A stretch of 64,000 nucleotides of DNA from assembly GCA_016110215.1 (NCBI GenBank), contig JADWQD010000004.1, forward strand, positions 1,364,001 to 1,428,000, in the 5' to 3' direction. The stretch is from Capronia americana. Lineage: Eukaryota; Ascomycota; Eurotiomycetes; Chaetothyriales; Herpotrichiellaceae. Positions 22,756 to 35,038 of the stretch are shown one piece after another. The notes beneath the pieces are model-generated. The model ran no database searches and was not told where the DNA came from. It saw only the letters and a list, made by a program, of their open reading frames with translations. Within the stretch, counting starts at the first letter, position 1. Each line of letters opens with the position of its first letter. Made by a program: the position numbers and the translations under genes.

Positions 22756-24579
22756 ATGAGCTCAGTAGCCCGGCGACCGAGAGACACGATCATTACTCGT
22801 GGTGCTGTCCGCGTCGAATGAGGTTGATTTAGAAAACGGTGAACGGTGAATGAATGGTGAGTGAATGATGATTGATCTTGCCCACTGAATCTTACTGCCG
22901 CGCGCTATGCCTGTTGCGGACTGACCGGAGGGCGGGGAAGCCTGAAGTCTGAGGGAAGCAGCGGTAAGCTCTGAAGTGTGAGTGAATTGTGAGTGAATGC
23001 TGGGTGATTGACGGCTGACCAAAGTCGAGCTGACTAACTGCACACTGTCGGAAAAATCCCGTGGACGATCGAAAGTGCTGTGAGTGCATGAGTGCTTTGC
23101 TGTAGCCGTTCGGGGGAGCACATGATGTGGTGGCGCATTCGGACGCAGCTGACTAAAGCATGATCAGTGGTGGTCGCTTCGGTGTCGCTGGTGATGCCCG
23201 CGATCGCTTCGGGCATGACCAAGAGCAACTCGTCGTCTTTGCAGGCACTGCAGTGGCCCACATCTTGATCCTCACTGCAGTCGCACAGTCTCGTATTTTC
23301 CCGCTAGGCAGCCTCGTGCAAACTGGAGATTAACGCCTCTTACTAATATTACTCCGGACCCCACGCAGAATCGAGGCCAGCCAAGGACCCCACGGCCCAA
23401 GATTGCGGGAGGAGGAGGGCCTGCACGAGTAGACTTTCCGACACCACAGCGCTAGGAAATGCAATCGACCCGGCTCATCGCAGGTTGGCCGAGGTGTTCG
23501 GTACGGCAGGAGCATGGCTTGCTGGAGGCGGTGCGAGGGGAATGGCTCGAACATTTGCAACTACTGGATACACTAGTCCGTGGGACTCGATTTCCTAGCT
23601 CGTCAGCACAAACTGGAGGAAGTTCAAAGGAGGTCGTCGAGAGGCTAACCGGGGAAGAAGCACTGGCTCCATCTCCCTAGGCACTGAGAAGTGAAGCATT
23701 CACAGGCACGGCACCATCTTCCTCCTGACCAATTCGTCGAGCTTATCCGAGGCAAGGAACTGCGCCAACTTGGCCAACTCCTGCTCTTCTTGTAAGCGCG
23801 ACACTTGAATTCACCATTGCATCCCGCGGTCTGTGACTGGCTGCCCAATAGGAGATACTAGCTGAATCGTTGCACACTGACTCCTGACCTAGTAATTCCG
23901 AGGTTGGTCACTTAGCATCAATCACGATAATGGCCGGGTGCACCAATCTACGGCTGGCTGATCGTGTCGCGTGGTACGCTGTCCCTGTCACTGTCGCTGT
24001 CAGTGCAAAAGTGCACATCAGCTCCTGGAATGATCGCATGCAGCAAGTGGTCAGGGCCGCATATGCTGACCGCAGGCCTATGGTCGCAATCTCAGGTCGC
24101 CATGCGAGGCTCGCCCACGCCGCAATCGACGCAGCAGATCTCTCGCCGAGGGTGCCCAATCACGCGCACGCTGGCGGAACTCTTGTCCAGAACAAGGCGG
24201 ATTACTCCGGTCCTCAGCCCTCGCTTATCCCAGGCTCGACCTCCAACATTCATGTCAAGGGTCTTGTTCCTTAGCTCGTCGAACTCTTTTCAGCGCCGTC
24301 GCAGATTCCGACCCTGGACGGCATGTCCCAGCTGCGTGGCACGTGGGGCCTCGGAAGCCAACGCAGCTGCCCGGTTTGGTTCTGTGATAAGCCCACCAAA
24401 CCAAGCCGGAGTCTCGACTCACTAGCTCGAATACCAAGGATGAAGCCGACAGTGATACTGCGCGAGACCCGCCCACTGCTCGATACTGGCGGCCATCTTC
24501 ATATATACCCCGGTAGACTCCACGACCCTCCCTCCCTCATGGACTATGTCAGTCTGCTAGAGAAATATTCTACACCGCG
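22756..24579. other. Intergenic between divergent regulator and arrestin-like genes
   Basis: About 1.8 kb with no supported gene. Near the regulator start, GTGAGTGAAT-type units recur (around 22858 and 22988). Small ORFs at 23.4-24.4 kb have no domain. Confidence 0.5.
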
Positions 24580-26018
24580 ATGGGGTCACACATGATCTAT
24601 GCCCGTCTCCAGGTTGGAGAGCCTGTCGCAGACAAGGCTCCACCCCCTTTAGTCGGCGGCAATCGCAACGCTTCCAGTCCCTACAGTGCGCCGTTCCGTA
24701 TCAACGGACGGCTTAGTGTTCTCGACGACTCGATCTCCCGCCATGCCTTTGACACTGTGCAGCTATCTCTGAGAGGTATGAGGATCAACCATCGCCTTTT
24801 CCAGAGAGGGAAGCTTATACTTCCGCATCCACAGGTGTCATCACATCCAGCATCGGGTATAAAACTGTCCTGGAAGACATGATCACCCTGACCGATATAA
24901 AGACAATTTCGCAATTTAGGTCGACGCCTCCCATCACTCAAGAGGATAGTCAGAGCGGCCGGCACGTGGACTTCTATTTCGAATTGCCCACCAGAACGTC
25001 GGCCGGCGACGGCACTTATCGTCCGCTCCCCCTTTCCGGGACATTCAAGGGCGCCGTCCACACGAACCAGAACCATCCTCTGAATGAGAGCCGCCCTATT
25101 CCAGGGGAGTGCGAAGTTTCCTACTGGATCGAGGCCAAGTTCCGCAACGCCGGGAAGGAGGTTGGCTGTCTGCATCGTCACGTTCAGATCCGATCGCTTT
25201 ATCCGCGACTGCGAGCATCGCTCGTGAGAGGCACCCCTCTCCCCATCCGCGCCAAGCCCGACATTTTCACCAGATGTCGGCTTCAGAAATGCCCTGATCT
25301 GTCCGTCACTCTGTCCGAGTCCGCAATGGTAGTGGAACGAGACCGCGATACGGGGAAGCGACACGTTACGCTGCCCCTGGCTGTGGCCATGAACACCTCG
25401 GACGCCTTCCCTGTGCATTCCCGCCAATCCATGACGTGCATCGTGGACGCCAAGTGGCTGGTCAACACGCGTTTCTCAACCCAGTCCGTTTGCAAAGGGT
25501 CCGATAGATTGAAGCCCACCGAGGTTATCCGCAAGACTTCGACGGCGTCGACACACAAATCAACCATCCTGTTTCGTCCCCTGCCCCGATACGATGACAG
25601 GGAAGCGAAGCCCACCACCACCGCCCACGGTCTGGCGGCTCCATTCATCGCAACATCACAGCTCGACCTGCCCGTTCCGGACGCTGTCTCCCAGCCGTCG
25701 CTCGACTGGAGGTACCTATCAAGGACATACACGCTGCAGCTGTCTCTGCAGTTTCGTGGCGTTCAGGGCGCGCCCAACTACAGTCTCAACGTCAGCCTTC
25801 CGTTGTCGGTTTCAGCCTACGGTTCGAAAGCAGACGATGCACTCCTCGGTGAAGTATTCCTCGACTATTCAGAGACGGCCACGGAGCCTGACGAGGAAGA
25901 TGCCCTCCTTGAGATGCTCGGTCCACTGAGTATTGGCCAGCTACAGGGGCAGACGCCGCCGCAGGCACAACCCCAGCGTGCAGCAGTCAGGACACCGCCA
26001 CCTCCGTACTTCCGATGA
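24580..26018 (+). CDS. Arrestin-like protein with C-terminal PPPY motif
   Basis: The exons 24580-24775 and 24835-26018 give 459 residues. The pattern of beta-strand segments (for example FDTVQLSLRG near the splice, and TLQLSLQFRGV followed by SLPLSVSAYG near the end) looks like the two-lobed fold of fungal arrestin-related trafficking adaptors, but similarity is weak. The C-terminus is Gln/Pro-rich and ends in PPPPYFR, containing PPPY, the form bound by WW domains of Rsp5/HulA ubiquitin ligases. Such adaptors direct ubiquitination and endocytosis of plasma-membrane transporters. The ATG at 24580 or 24592 could be the start. It could also be an unrelated beta-sandwich protein. Confidence 0.6.
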
Positions 26019-27958
26019 GACACAGCTCCGCAAGGGACAAGGGCCGAGAGCCCCCCCCCCAACTCAAAACCCACCAGTGTCTGTGTCTGTGCATTGCGAA
26101 CTTGTACTAGAATGATTGATTCGCGGCAGGCAGGCAGGCATCCTCCGTCGGAGGCCAAGCGCAGCCAAGAGTGTCGAGCGCCCCCAATTCCCAGTTAGAA
26201 CGGAATGCCCTCTACGTCTTTATCGCATTGGGAAAGGTACAGGTTCGCCAATTCCACCAAGCTATTGTCACTTTACGGACACGGGTTCCCAACACAGCCG
26301 GCCTGTTACGAGGACAAAATTCGCGACAGGGAATCCCTCACAACTTGTTAGATTGCAACCCCCGGCGATATTCTCGGCCTATCTTCGGATATGACCGCCA
26401 TCGTCAGAACAGCACTTGTTCCATATCGCCCCATCCTCATCCTCCGCATCTTATCGAAATGAAACGTCTCAACCATCTCAACAAACCGAGATCGATGACA
26501 GCAGCGTGGCCCTGTCAGGTGTGCGACGAAGACCAAAGAAATTTTCAGGCCAACCTCCTCCAGCCTTGTCTCAACCCCACGCCACCCAAGCCGATCCATC
26601 TGATACCCCGGCAAAACGTTGTCCCACCACTTTCCTAGTCATCCAACATCGACGTGCATGGAGACGAGATGCGGATGAATGTGCAAATGGAGGGGTGAGA
26701 GCGTGTAGGTGCGAGCGACAAGCGAGGTTCGAGACCCGGCACCCGACAGTCACAGTCGTTCCCACTCTTCCCTGCCTCTGCCTCTGGCTAGCTGCAATTG
26801 CACGAGTCTGGTCAGCGCGACATCCATGAGAGAAATGGACCCGGCATTGAGATGAGACATGTACACAGTCGTCGCACGCAGGATGCATAGGAAATGCAGT
26901 GATGCGATGCGATACGACGCGCTCACGAGCACTCCCCGGGTGATCCCTTGCGGTGGTACCGTACCGTTCACTAGGTAGGTACGTACCGTATATATACCTA
27001 GGTACTGTAGCGCAGATGTGTCGTGCGCGATTAGGTGACGGGCTGCGCCAGTAAGGGCGGGAACGGAATTGAAATACAGTAGTGAAATGATAATAGTACG
27101 GACTCCAGATGAGCCCACTCCAGCTTCGTTACCGTCTATTACGGTCCACCACCCACACTTCATTCCAGTCCACTATACATAGCCCACTAGAATTCCCTAT
27201 GGTTCATTAAAAGTCCACTATATTCCATTAGGGTACAATCCAAGTACATATAAGTACATGGCTTACTATATAGGAACTAACTAGAATCAGGACTCTAACC
27301 CAACCCAACCCAGCGAGCGAGCGAGCGAGTGAGTGAGTGAGGACATTCAAAATCAGGTCCATACCACATCCCCGTCCGCGACCTCTTCCCTTAAATCGTC
27401 TCGTCCTCCTGTTCGGCTATATACTATGTACTATGCACTATATATGTAGCGCACCCGAGATCTAATACGTCGCAATCAGAAGGGGCCCGGCAGGGGGTTG
27501 ATAAGCAACCGGCCCCATTCCCTAGACTCACGTAAAGGGTTAAATGGTTGTGAGTAGTATTGGTTGGTGGATTCATCGATCATGGGTATTATCATGTGAA
27601 GAATTAGCATCGGTGCTGTCGGCGCTGGGCAGTGGCGCGTGGTTGTGTTGGCATGGGTTCTGGTCTTGCACAGTGGATCCCCCATTTACAATGTCGATTG
27701 TGATATTCGAGCGAGAGGAGGTCATTCATGAGTGGTGTTCTTAAACGTGGTGCTTCAGCGGGAAGGAGCTCAGCACTTGATGACAATAGATTCAAGTCGA
27801 GTCTAACTCATCGAAGTGGTGTCCAATCGATGCAGTGGATCGAGTAGAGCGCAAATAATACAAAAGGACGAGGTGGGAGCGGATACTGTACAACCAACCG
27901 GTCCGCTCGCACACCAGCAGCTCCTCAAGTCAAGCAAGTCAACGGGCCCGAACGACAT
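26019..27958. other. Long intergenic region between convergent genes, with microsatellite
   Basis: About 1.9 kb with no supported gene. It holds (GCGA)4(GTGA)3 at 27313-27340, AT-rich stretches around 27180-27290 with recurrent GTCCACTA words, and a short GGCA repeat near 26125. A 155-codon ORF at 26171 has no domain or splice support. Confidence 0.5.
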
Positions 27959-30900
27959 CTATCGATCAAGCGCCTGTTCCTGACACATGGACCAGTATGC
28001 CCCTCTTCGTCTCAACAGCTCGTTATGCGTGCCTTTTTCCAGGATCCTGGATCCTCTGCCGACTTCACTTTCGCCGAACACAAAGATGATATCTGCCTTT
28101 TGGATTGTTGCCAGCCGGTGAGCAACTGCAATGACAGTCATACTTCGCTGAGCGACGAGCTTCTCAATGGCCGCCTGCACCAGTTTCTCCGACTGGGAAT
28201 CAAGGCTGGAAGTTGCCTCATCGAGAAGCAGGAGTGAAGGGTTGCGGAGGAGCGCGCGGGCAAGGCAAAGACGTTGCTTTTGGCCGCCACTCAGCGAAGT
28301 CTGCGTGTTGATGCCCAATGGGGTACCGTAGCCCTCGGGCAGAGATATCACGAAATCGTGGATTTCGGCGTCTTTGCAGGCTTGGATAATTCGTTCTTCA
28401 GGAACGTCTTCGTCATCGATGCCGAGAATGAGATTCTCGCGAATGGTCCCGTCGAAGAGCTTGGGTTCCTGGGCGACAAGAGACAGAGCACGGCGGTAAG
28501 AGGTCAACTCGATGTCTTTCAGGTCTTGATCGTCGAATGTGATTGTGCCGGAGATCGGCTCGTAGAAGCGCTCAAGCAACGACACGACGGTCGTTTTGCC
28601 GCAGCCGGACGGTCCCACGAAGGCGACAAACTGGCCGCTTTGCACCGACAAGCTGAGATTGCGGTAGATGGGGGTGTCTCGGGTCGGATACTTGAAGGCC
28701 ACATCCTTCAACTCGATCTTTGCACCCATGTTCTTCTCCTTGTGTGGCAGTGGTGTTGGCACAGAAGCCAAGCGTGTTTCATCATTTCCACTGGCTCGCG
28801 AGTCCAAGATTCGATTCGCAGCGGCGGTGGCCTGAGCAATGTTAGGTGCGAAACTCAAGAAGGGGCCGGCGCCCTGGGCGCCCTGGACGATTGCGATGTA
28901 TATGAGGTAGAATTGGAGGATGTCATATTCGCGTGAGGCAAGGAGCTGGCCACCATACCTGTAGACAGTCAGTTACGCTCTTTCAAGAGTGACTTCTTCT
29001 GACCGTGACTTACCAGAAGGTCAGCGCCATGGCACAGAGATCGACAGTATCACAGAGGGCAAAGACAAGGCAGGCGTATGTTCCCTGCCTTGTCGCATCC
29101 CTAATCTGACGCTGTAGCAAAGTGGAGTATTTGTTGAGGATGAAGTCTTCCATGGTCAAGGATGTAACGGTGCGGAAAGCACCGACGGCTTCGGTTGCAA
29201 ATTGAGAGCTCTGAGCAAAGACCCTCGAGTTCCACTCCACAAATTGAAGCTCGTACTTGATGCGGATGTAGGAAGAAACCAGCATCACCGGCATGGCGGA
29301 GCAGAAGATCACCAAGGTCAACTTCCAGCCAAACACGAACCCAATGATGATGCAGCCGGTGAGGTTGAAAATGGCAACTAGCGGGAAGACACCATTGATG
29401 CCAATTAGCTCGCCGAGGACTTTGAAGTCCGAGGCCAGGCGGGCCATCAATGAGCCAGTGGCGTTTTCCTTCGCATCGAAATACGAGACGGGGAATCGCA
29501 AGAGGTTCTGGAAATGTTCGCGCTGATAGACGGACATTACGAGCTGTCCCGATAGTTAGCAATGTGTAGACACAGTCCAGCTTTCTGCACTTACCACCGA
29601 GAGCTGGTTCGAGAAGCAGCCAAGCAAGGCGTAAGTCAGGCCGAGCGCCAGGCTGAGTACGAAGAACATCAGGGACCAGAAGTTTCCCCGTTCTTGTAGC
29701 TTCTCACCAGTGTAGGTGAAGACCACCATCAGCTGGGCGAAAAACCAACTTTGGAGTGAGGCAGCAGCTGTATGAAAAAGTCAGCTCCTCATGCTCTTTC
29801 TCGGAGCCAGTCGAACTTACAGCCAGTTGCCATGGCAGCAATCAGGATGACTGCGTACAACATCCAGTACGTACGCTGTTCGTACAGCAAGCAACCCACC
29901 GAGGCACCGAAGCCTTTCTTCTTGTGGACTTTCACGTCGTTTGCAGGCCCACCATCAGACTTGGTCGTCAATTCTCGCTCGAGTTCATCCAAGGCGACAC
30001 CGTCTTCTTTTGGCGCGGCAGGAGCCGATTCTGCTTCTAGTTGTTGTGCGTGTACCAGACCTGCATAGAGCCCATCGGGGACCGAGAGTAGGTATTCATG
30101 TGTTCCTTCTTCCATCTTTCTCCCCTCGCGCATGACAATGATGTTATCGGCCTTTCGAATGGTCGACAGTCTGTGAGCTATCACGATTGTTGTTCGATTC
30201 TGGGATACTCGATCCAGGGCCTTTTGCACGATTCTCTCTCCTCTGACGTCGATGGAGCTGGTGGCTTCGTCCAAGATCAGAATCGCTGGGTCGCGAATAA
30301 TGCTGCGGGCGATTGCGAGCCGTTGCCGTTGCCCACCGCTGAGTTTGATGCCGCTTTCTCCGACTTCTGTTTCGTACGCCTGACCTTGTCAGCGCAGGTC
30401 TCATGCGAAGCTTGATCTCACTTACATCAGGGAGTTTTCGAATGAATTCGTCCGCAAAGGCTTCCTCACAGGCTTTTCGCACCAATTCATGCTTCTTGGC
30501 AGTGTCGGACTTCTCCCATTGAGTTCCGTTGAGCCCAAAGGCCACGTTGTTGAAGATGGTGTCGTTGAATAGGAATGGCTCCTGTTGAACAAGGCCAATC
30601 TGTGATCTCCACCATTTGAGGTTGATACTGCTGATACCCGAGGCGCCAATGCGAATCTCGCCGCGGCTACTCTGTTTCGTCCCCCTTTCCGGGTCGGATT
30701 GCTCAGCGGCAGAAGCAGCAACGTCGTCTTCATGATTCGCCGGACCCAGTTCGTACCAGCGTTCCAATAACGCCACGATGGTGCTCTTTCCTGAGCCAGA
30801 CGGACCAACCAGAGCTGTCGTCTTGCCTTTGAGGAAGCGGGCACTGAACCCTTTCAGGACTTGAACGTCGGGACGAGTGGGGTATGCAAAGGTCACATCT

Positions 30901-32321
30901 TCGAGTTCGATGTCTTCCCGAGAAGAGACGTCAGGATCAGAAAGTCCTTGGTAGGAAATCCTGGGCGCATCGATCGTCGAGAAGAACTGGCTCGCAGCCG
31001 GGATGGCCTTCTGAATTGCCATAATAGGGGCAGCGATGATGCCCAGAAGCATCACCACGATTAGAACCGAGAAGAAAACCCTGCCAAAGTTGAGTGAGAG
31101 TTCTTGGTCTGAGAGCAGACGACTTACGTGACGAGTGTGCCGACGCTATCGATATGGCCAGCTCGATATTGCTTGACACCGAACCAGAATACAAGGCCGA
31201 AGCTGGCGTACATGGAAAAGAAGATGGGAGCTAACTGGATGCCGTATGGTATGGACATCGCAAGCCCATATTTCCGCGAATCCTCAACGGATGCGAAATA
31301 CTTCTTGGTCAGGTTCTTTTGGGCACCCAGTGAGAAGACAGCTCGAATGGAGCCGAAAACTTCGCCTGCTATCGAAGAAGCCTTCTTGTTCGCCTCCAGG
31401 ACTCTCATCTGTTTCTTGAGAATGAAAGGTGTAGTTATGCTGTAGACCATAACAACGAACAGCAGCGAGGAGCTCGCTACAAGCGTAACGGACCATGAGT
31501 ATCGAAATGCAATGGCATAGGCCGAGATAATAAGTGCGATGGCATAGAAAAGAAAGAAGAGCTTGTCCGAGATGCTCATCTGAATGGTGTTGGCCGAGTC
31601 TGTGATAGTGGTGGCGACTGCCCCGGAAGATGTTGCATCGAGTTTCTCTATGGGCTGTGAGAAAAGTGATTCGAAGTAGGAAAGACGTAGTCTGGCGGAG
31701 ATACGAAGGCCCGTTATCCGGAAGCCAAACTGCTGCAGTCAGTACTGTGCACCAAGATGGGGTTTGACGAGATGTCTGTGTGTCCAAGTCCTCACCGTCG
31801 AGATGTATGTCAGGGTAAATCTTCCAATGAACAGAAGAAAGAAATAGAGGCTGACCCATTTCGTCAGAGATGCAATAACGGAGAGTCATGGTACTGACGA
31901 GTATTTGTTCACCACTGCTTTGAAGCGACTCTCCTTCATCGTAGGATTTGGAAGGAAATAGTCGTTGAAATTTTGAGCGAGGCGTCCAAATATGATGTTC
32001 ATCAGAGGGAGTATCTGGCACCAACGATCAGCCATGGGGTTTCGAGGCGTTCGTGTCAACTTACCGCGCCGGACGCAAGGGCGCAGACAAAGCAGGCCAT
32101 AAGCATATACCCATCTCGTCTGGAGCGGTAGGAGAATACTCTCTGTGGATCGTGAGTATCAGTGATCCATTCGGAGGCAGTGTGATACGAACCCAGTAGC
32201 TTGAGAAAGAAGCCGTGGCAGCCTTCTCATCTTCTTTGCTGCCGGTGGGTTTTGCTTCGACCTCTTCAGGACCGACGGTTTCGGCCTCCGCTACTGGAGC
32301 CTTTTCACCGGAAGGACTCAT
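27959..32321 (-). CDS. Full-size ABCB (P-glycoprotein/MDR-type) ABC exporter
   Basis: This is an ATP-driven multidrug or peptide exporter with two TMD-NBD halves. Minus-strand exons are 32321-32193, 32142-32065, 32014-31899, 31850-31796, 31729-31128, 31080-30426, 30379-29821, 29767-29595, 29543-29014 and 28958-27959, giving 1298 residues, the normal family length. NBD1 has Walker A GPSGSGKST (about 419-427), LSGGQRQR, and ILILDEATSS. NBD2 has GPSGCGKTT (about 1081-1089), LSGGQKQR and LLLLDEATSS. Both have QEP Q-loops and AHRL H-loops, so both sites look catalytically competent. NBD1 carries an acidic insert after ERWYELG. The first intron has an unusual GTTCGT donor. It lies tandem to CYP51, which makes a role in drug or metabolite tolerance attractive but unproven. 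Confidence 0.93.
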
Positions 32322-33050
32322 TGTGATGTTTCCAGAGGTCTCAGACGAACGCAGCCCGTTTGAAAGATCCCAGGAGCGTGGATATCAAAGACGGGTTACA
32401 AAATATCGCAAAAGAGTCGGGGTAACATTTGTGTCTTGATGTGGCCGAGATATACTTCGCTCGTGCAGTTCTAGGTCCTCACGAGCCATCGATCAACATG
32501 ATAGGGCAGACCATAGCACAGAGCCTGTGACGATCGAAGAGTTCCGCGCAAATGAAGTACAACACGCCGTGCAGAAAAGAAGAAGAAAAAGAGCTCTGAA
32601 TGAGATTCAGGACGTCGAAGTTCGCGGCTGCCTGCAAAAAGCAGCAAGCGAGCCAAGGGACGTCGAAATCCCAAACATATGCTTGGCCCGCCGACCATCG
32701 TGCCTGGCAGAGGAGGAAATCAAAACGACGAATAGCGGAGAAACCAATTGGCACTTGCAGGGGAGGAAGTGAGGATTTGGGCAGAATGCGAGGATTTGGG
32801 CAGAATGCGAATACGAACACGACGAAACACGCGGATTTACCCACCCTAAGACACCTAACCTAGAGCCCCACGTGCCGGTTAGGGCCCGCCCAAGGGGGAA
32901 ACGGGCTGCCTTAGGCTCCAGCATACTTGGTAGAGGCAGCATCAGGCGCCATGGTTGAACTGACATGGTAATGATCACTTTTACTCGTACTCTCCCTCCT
33001 AGTAACGGTATGGCTAACGTTGATCTCCTCAAGACCCACCATCTACTCGT

Positions 33051-33150
33051 AAGGAGCGCAGCCAAGTGTGGATTTTTCTCTCATAAGCGAGTTGATCCTG
33101 ACCTGCTCCCTCGCATTTCATGACCAGCTCGGAATCTCGGGGCCGCAGAA
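33051..33150. repeat. Direct repeat copy 1 (about 100 bp)
   Basis: The block begins AAGGAGCGCAGCCAAGTGTG and ends CGGGGCCGCAGAA. It is imperfectly repeated at 33199-33299 in the same orientation. Both ends are conserved exactly while the middle has drifted. Confidence 0.8.
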
Positions 33151-33198
33151 TTACAGTACTGTGCACCAGCTATAGTCCTTAGGAGCCGCTCTCTTGAG

Positions 33199-33299
33199 AA
33201 GGAGCGCAGCCAAGTGTGGGTTTTCCTTCTCATTAGCGAACTGATCCTGATCTGGTCCGGCGCATGTCATCGCTATCTCGGAATCTCGGGGCCGCAGAA
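33199..33299. repeat. Direct repeat copy 2 (about 101 bp)
   Basis: Second copy of the block at 33051-33150, in the same orientation, separated by 48 bp. Shared landmarks are the AAGGAGCGCAGCCAAGTGTG start, a GATCCTGA core and the GGAATCTCGGGGCCGCAGAA end. Confidence 0.8.
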
Positions 33300-33409
33300 C
33301 GCGGACCGGTAATGTTCGAGTTTCGACCAGCGCGGGCAGCGAATCTCACATTGAACTCCTCATCCTTTAGCGGGCATTGTCCGCAACGAAAGGCCTGCCT
33401 CCCAAGTGG

Positions 33410-35038
33410 TCACCGTCTACGTCTCCACTTGATGGTAGCGGGATGCATTGGCCGTGAGAACATCGACTGTCGGATCACCAGACATCAGTATATGATGCTG
33501 CCAAGCAACCGGACTGCACCAGAGGCAGTATTAGTCTCCCAGCAAGGTTTGGATGTACTCACAGAATAATCCGTCGCCGGCACTGGCGCCTTCGAATCGA
33601 CTTGATCCCACTGCAAAAGCCTCACCAGCGTCGCGAGGATTGCTCCCAGTTGCGCATACGCGAACGTCTCTCCAACACAGCGGTGACGACCTGCACCAAA
33701 TGGTAGGTATGGGCTGTACACCGCCTTGGAGGACACGGCTCCATACCCGTAGTCGACTGTCTCGTCCTCTGCTTTTGTGTCCTGATCGCTGCCTGTCAGG
33801 GGCTTGTCCCATCGGTGAGGATCCCACGTCATAGCATTGGGGAAAAACTCCTCGCTTCGAGCCGGAACCCCAGGCGCTGCCAGGAGGATATGCCCCGCCG
33901 GGACGACGATGTCTGTGTCAGGAATATGCATCGGCTGTTTGACCTTGCGCATGATCGAATGAATCGGGCTATGAAGACGAAGTGTCTCCTTGATGACATT
34001 GTTGTGGAGCGTCAGTTGTTGCAATGTCTCATAAGTCGGTCCCTCATCGCCGAGCACGTTGAGCTGTTCCTGGTATAGCTCCTCGATGAGATGCGGCCGG
34101 TGAGCCAGGTGGAGCATGATCCAGGTTCCTGATGCAGCGGTATTGTGCTGCCCGCCCATAAGCAAGGCGATCATCAGATTCGCAATCTCTTCATCGGTGA
34201 TCCGGGTGCCGTCTTTGTATCGGCCATCCATGAGTGCCCAGAGCATGTCATTACCATCATCCTGGTTACCAGTTGAGCGTCGCTTCTGGATGATATCCAT
34301 GTACAGCTTTGCCATCATCTTCTGAGCACGATCGCGCCGCTGGTTGACCGGCGTCGGTAACCACGGAAACATGAAGTTGACGGGTGCGAAGCCGTCGTCG
34401 AGATGACGGTAATATGTAGCGAATGATGAGTCGAACGCGTCCCTGACTTCTCTACCTTGTAAGGAGCCCGCTGCGGCGTACAAAGACATCTCCGATAGCA
34501 CTGTGGAGATATCACATATGCCTTCCTCACCTTGGAAAGCAGGGTTGGTGTCGACGTACTGCTCGACTTCTCTGATAAACTGCGGAACGTAGGCGCGGAG
34601 ATTTTGACTCGTGAAGCCTTCTTTCAGCAACCGCTTCTGGTCCATGAAGCGCGCATTGTCGACGTCGTAGACGACACCCGGACCGAAGACCGGTACTGTC
34701 AAGGGCCCGTAGACTTCTTCCGCATTGAGATCCTTCAGCTTCCCGTTCAGGATGAAATTGTTTCCTTTGGCTCCCAAGTAAACGGTGACTTTCATCCCAA
34801 GTAGTCCAAATGTGAAGACATCGCCATACTTTTCTCTGCAGCTGAAGAAGAACCTGTATGGGTCCTGTCCGTATTGTACAGTGCTCCCGACCAGGGGCAC
34901 CCAGTGCCACACGACTGGTGGCCTCCTAGGATCCCGATAGAATAGCTGCTTCAGGACGTTTGTGACGATCGAGACCAATATCAGGGATACCAGCGACGTG
35001 ACAATCTTGCCGACCGGTACTGACATCCTCGTTTCCAA
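33410..35038 (-). CDS. cyp51: Sterol 14-alpha-demethylase (CYP51), divergent paralogue
   Basis: This is an ER-anchored P450 that demethylates lanosterol/eburicol in ergosterol synthesis and is the azole target. Exons 35038-33563 and 33466-33410 give 510 residues. The intron (GTGAGT to CGACAG) replaces a long random-looking tail by SMFSRPMHPATIKWRRRR, the typical fungal CYP51 end, so the true stop is at 33410. An N-terminal membrane helix lies at about 10-30. The substrate motif reads YGPLTVPVFGPGVVYD, the ExxR helix KETLRLH, and the haem loop FGAGRHRCVG with Cys at about 454. The I-helix reads GGQHNTAAS, where family members have Thr/Ser after the His: here it is Asn. The segment after VVYD is also divergent. 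It may be a second CYP51 copy. The start could be the second ATG at 35026. Confidence 0.92.

Larger units (their letters stand above)
32322..33409. promoter_or_regulatory. ABCB upstream region with duplicated ~100-bp block
   Basis: About 1.1 kb between the ABCB start and the CYP51 stop. No gene is supported. It holds two direct repeats, listed separately, and a GC-rich block near 32870-32910. Confidence 0.5.

Noticed and set aside
26171..26638. 155-codon ORF in the gap between the arrestin-like and ABCB genes
   Set aside because: No recognisable motif, no splice partner, and composition like the surrounding spacer.
27313..27340. Possible CRISPR-like or functional tandem array
   Set aside because: It is a simple 4-bp microsatellite with no spacers.
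33485..33562. Read-through C-terminus of CYP51 (25 residues to a stop at 33485)
   Set aside because: It matches no CYP51 end, while splicing gives the canonical C-terminus.
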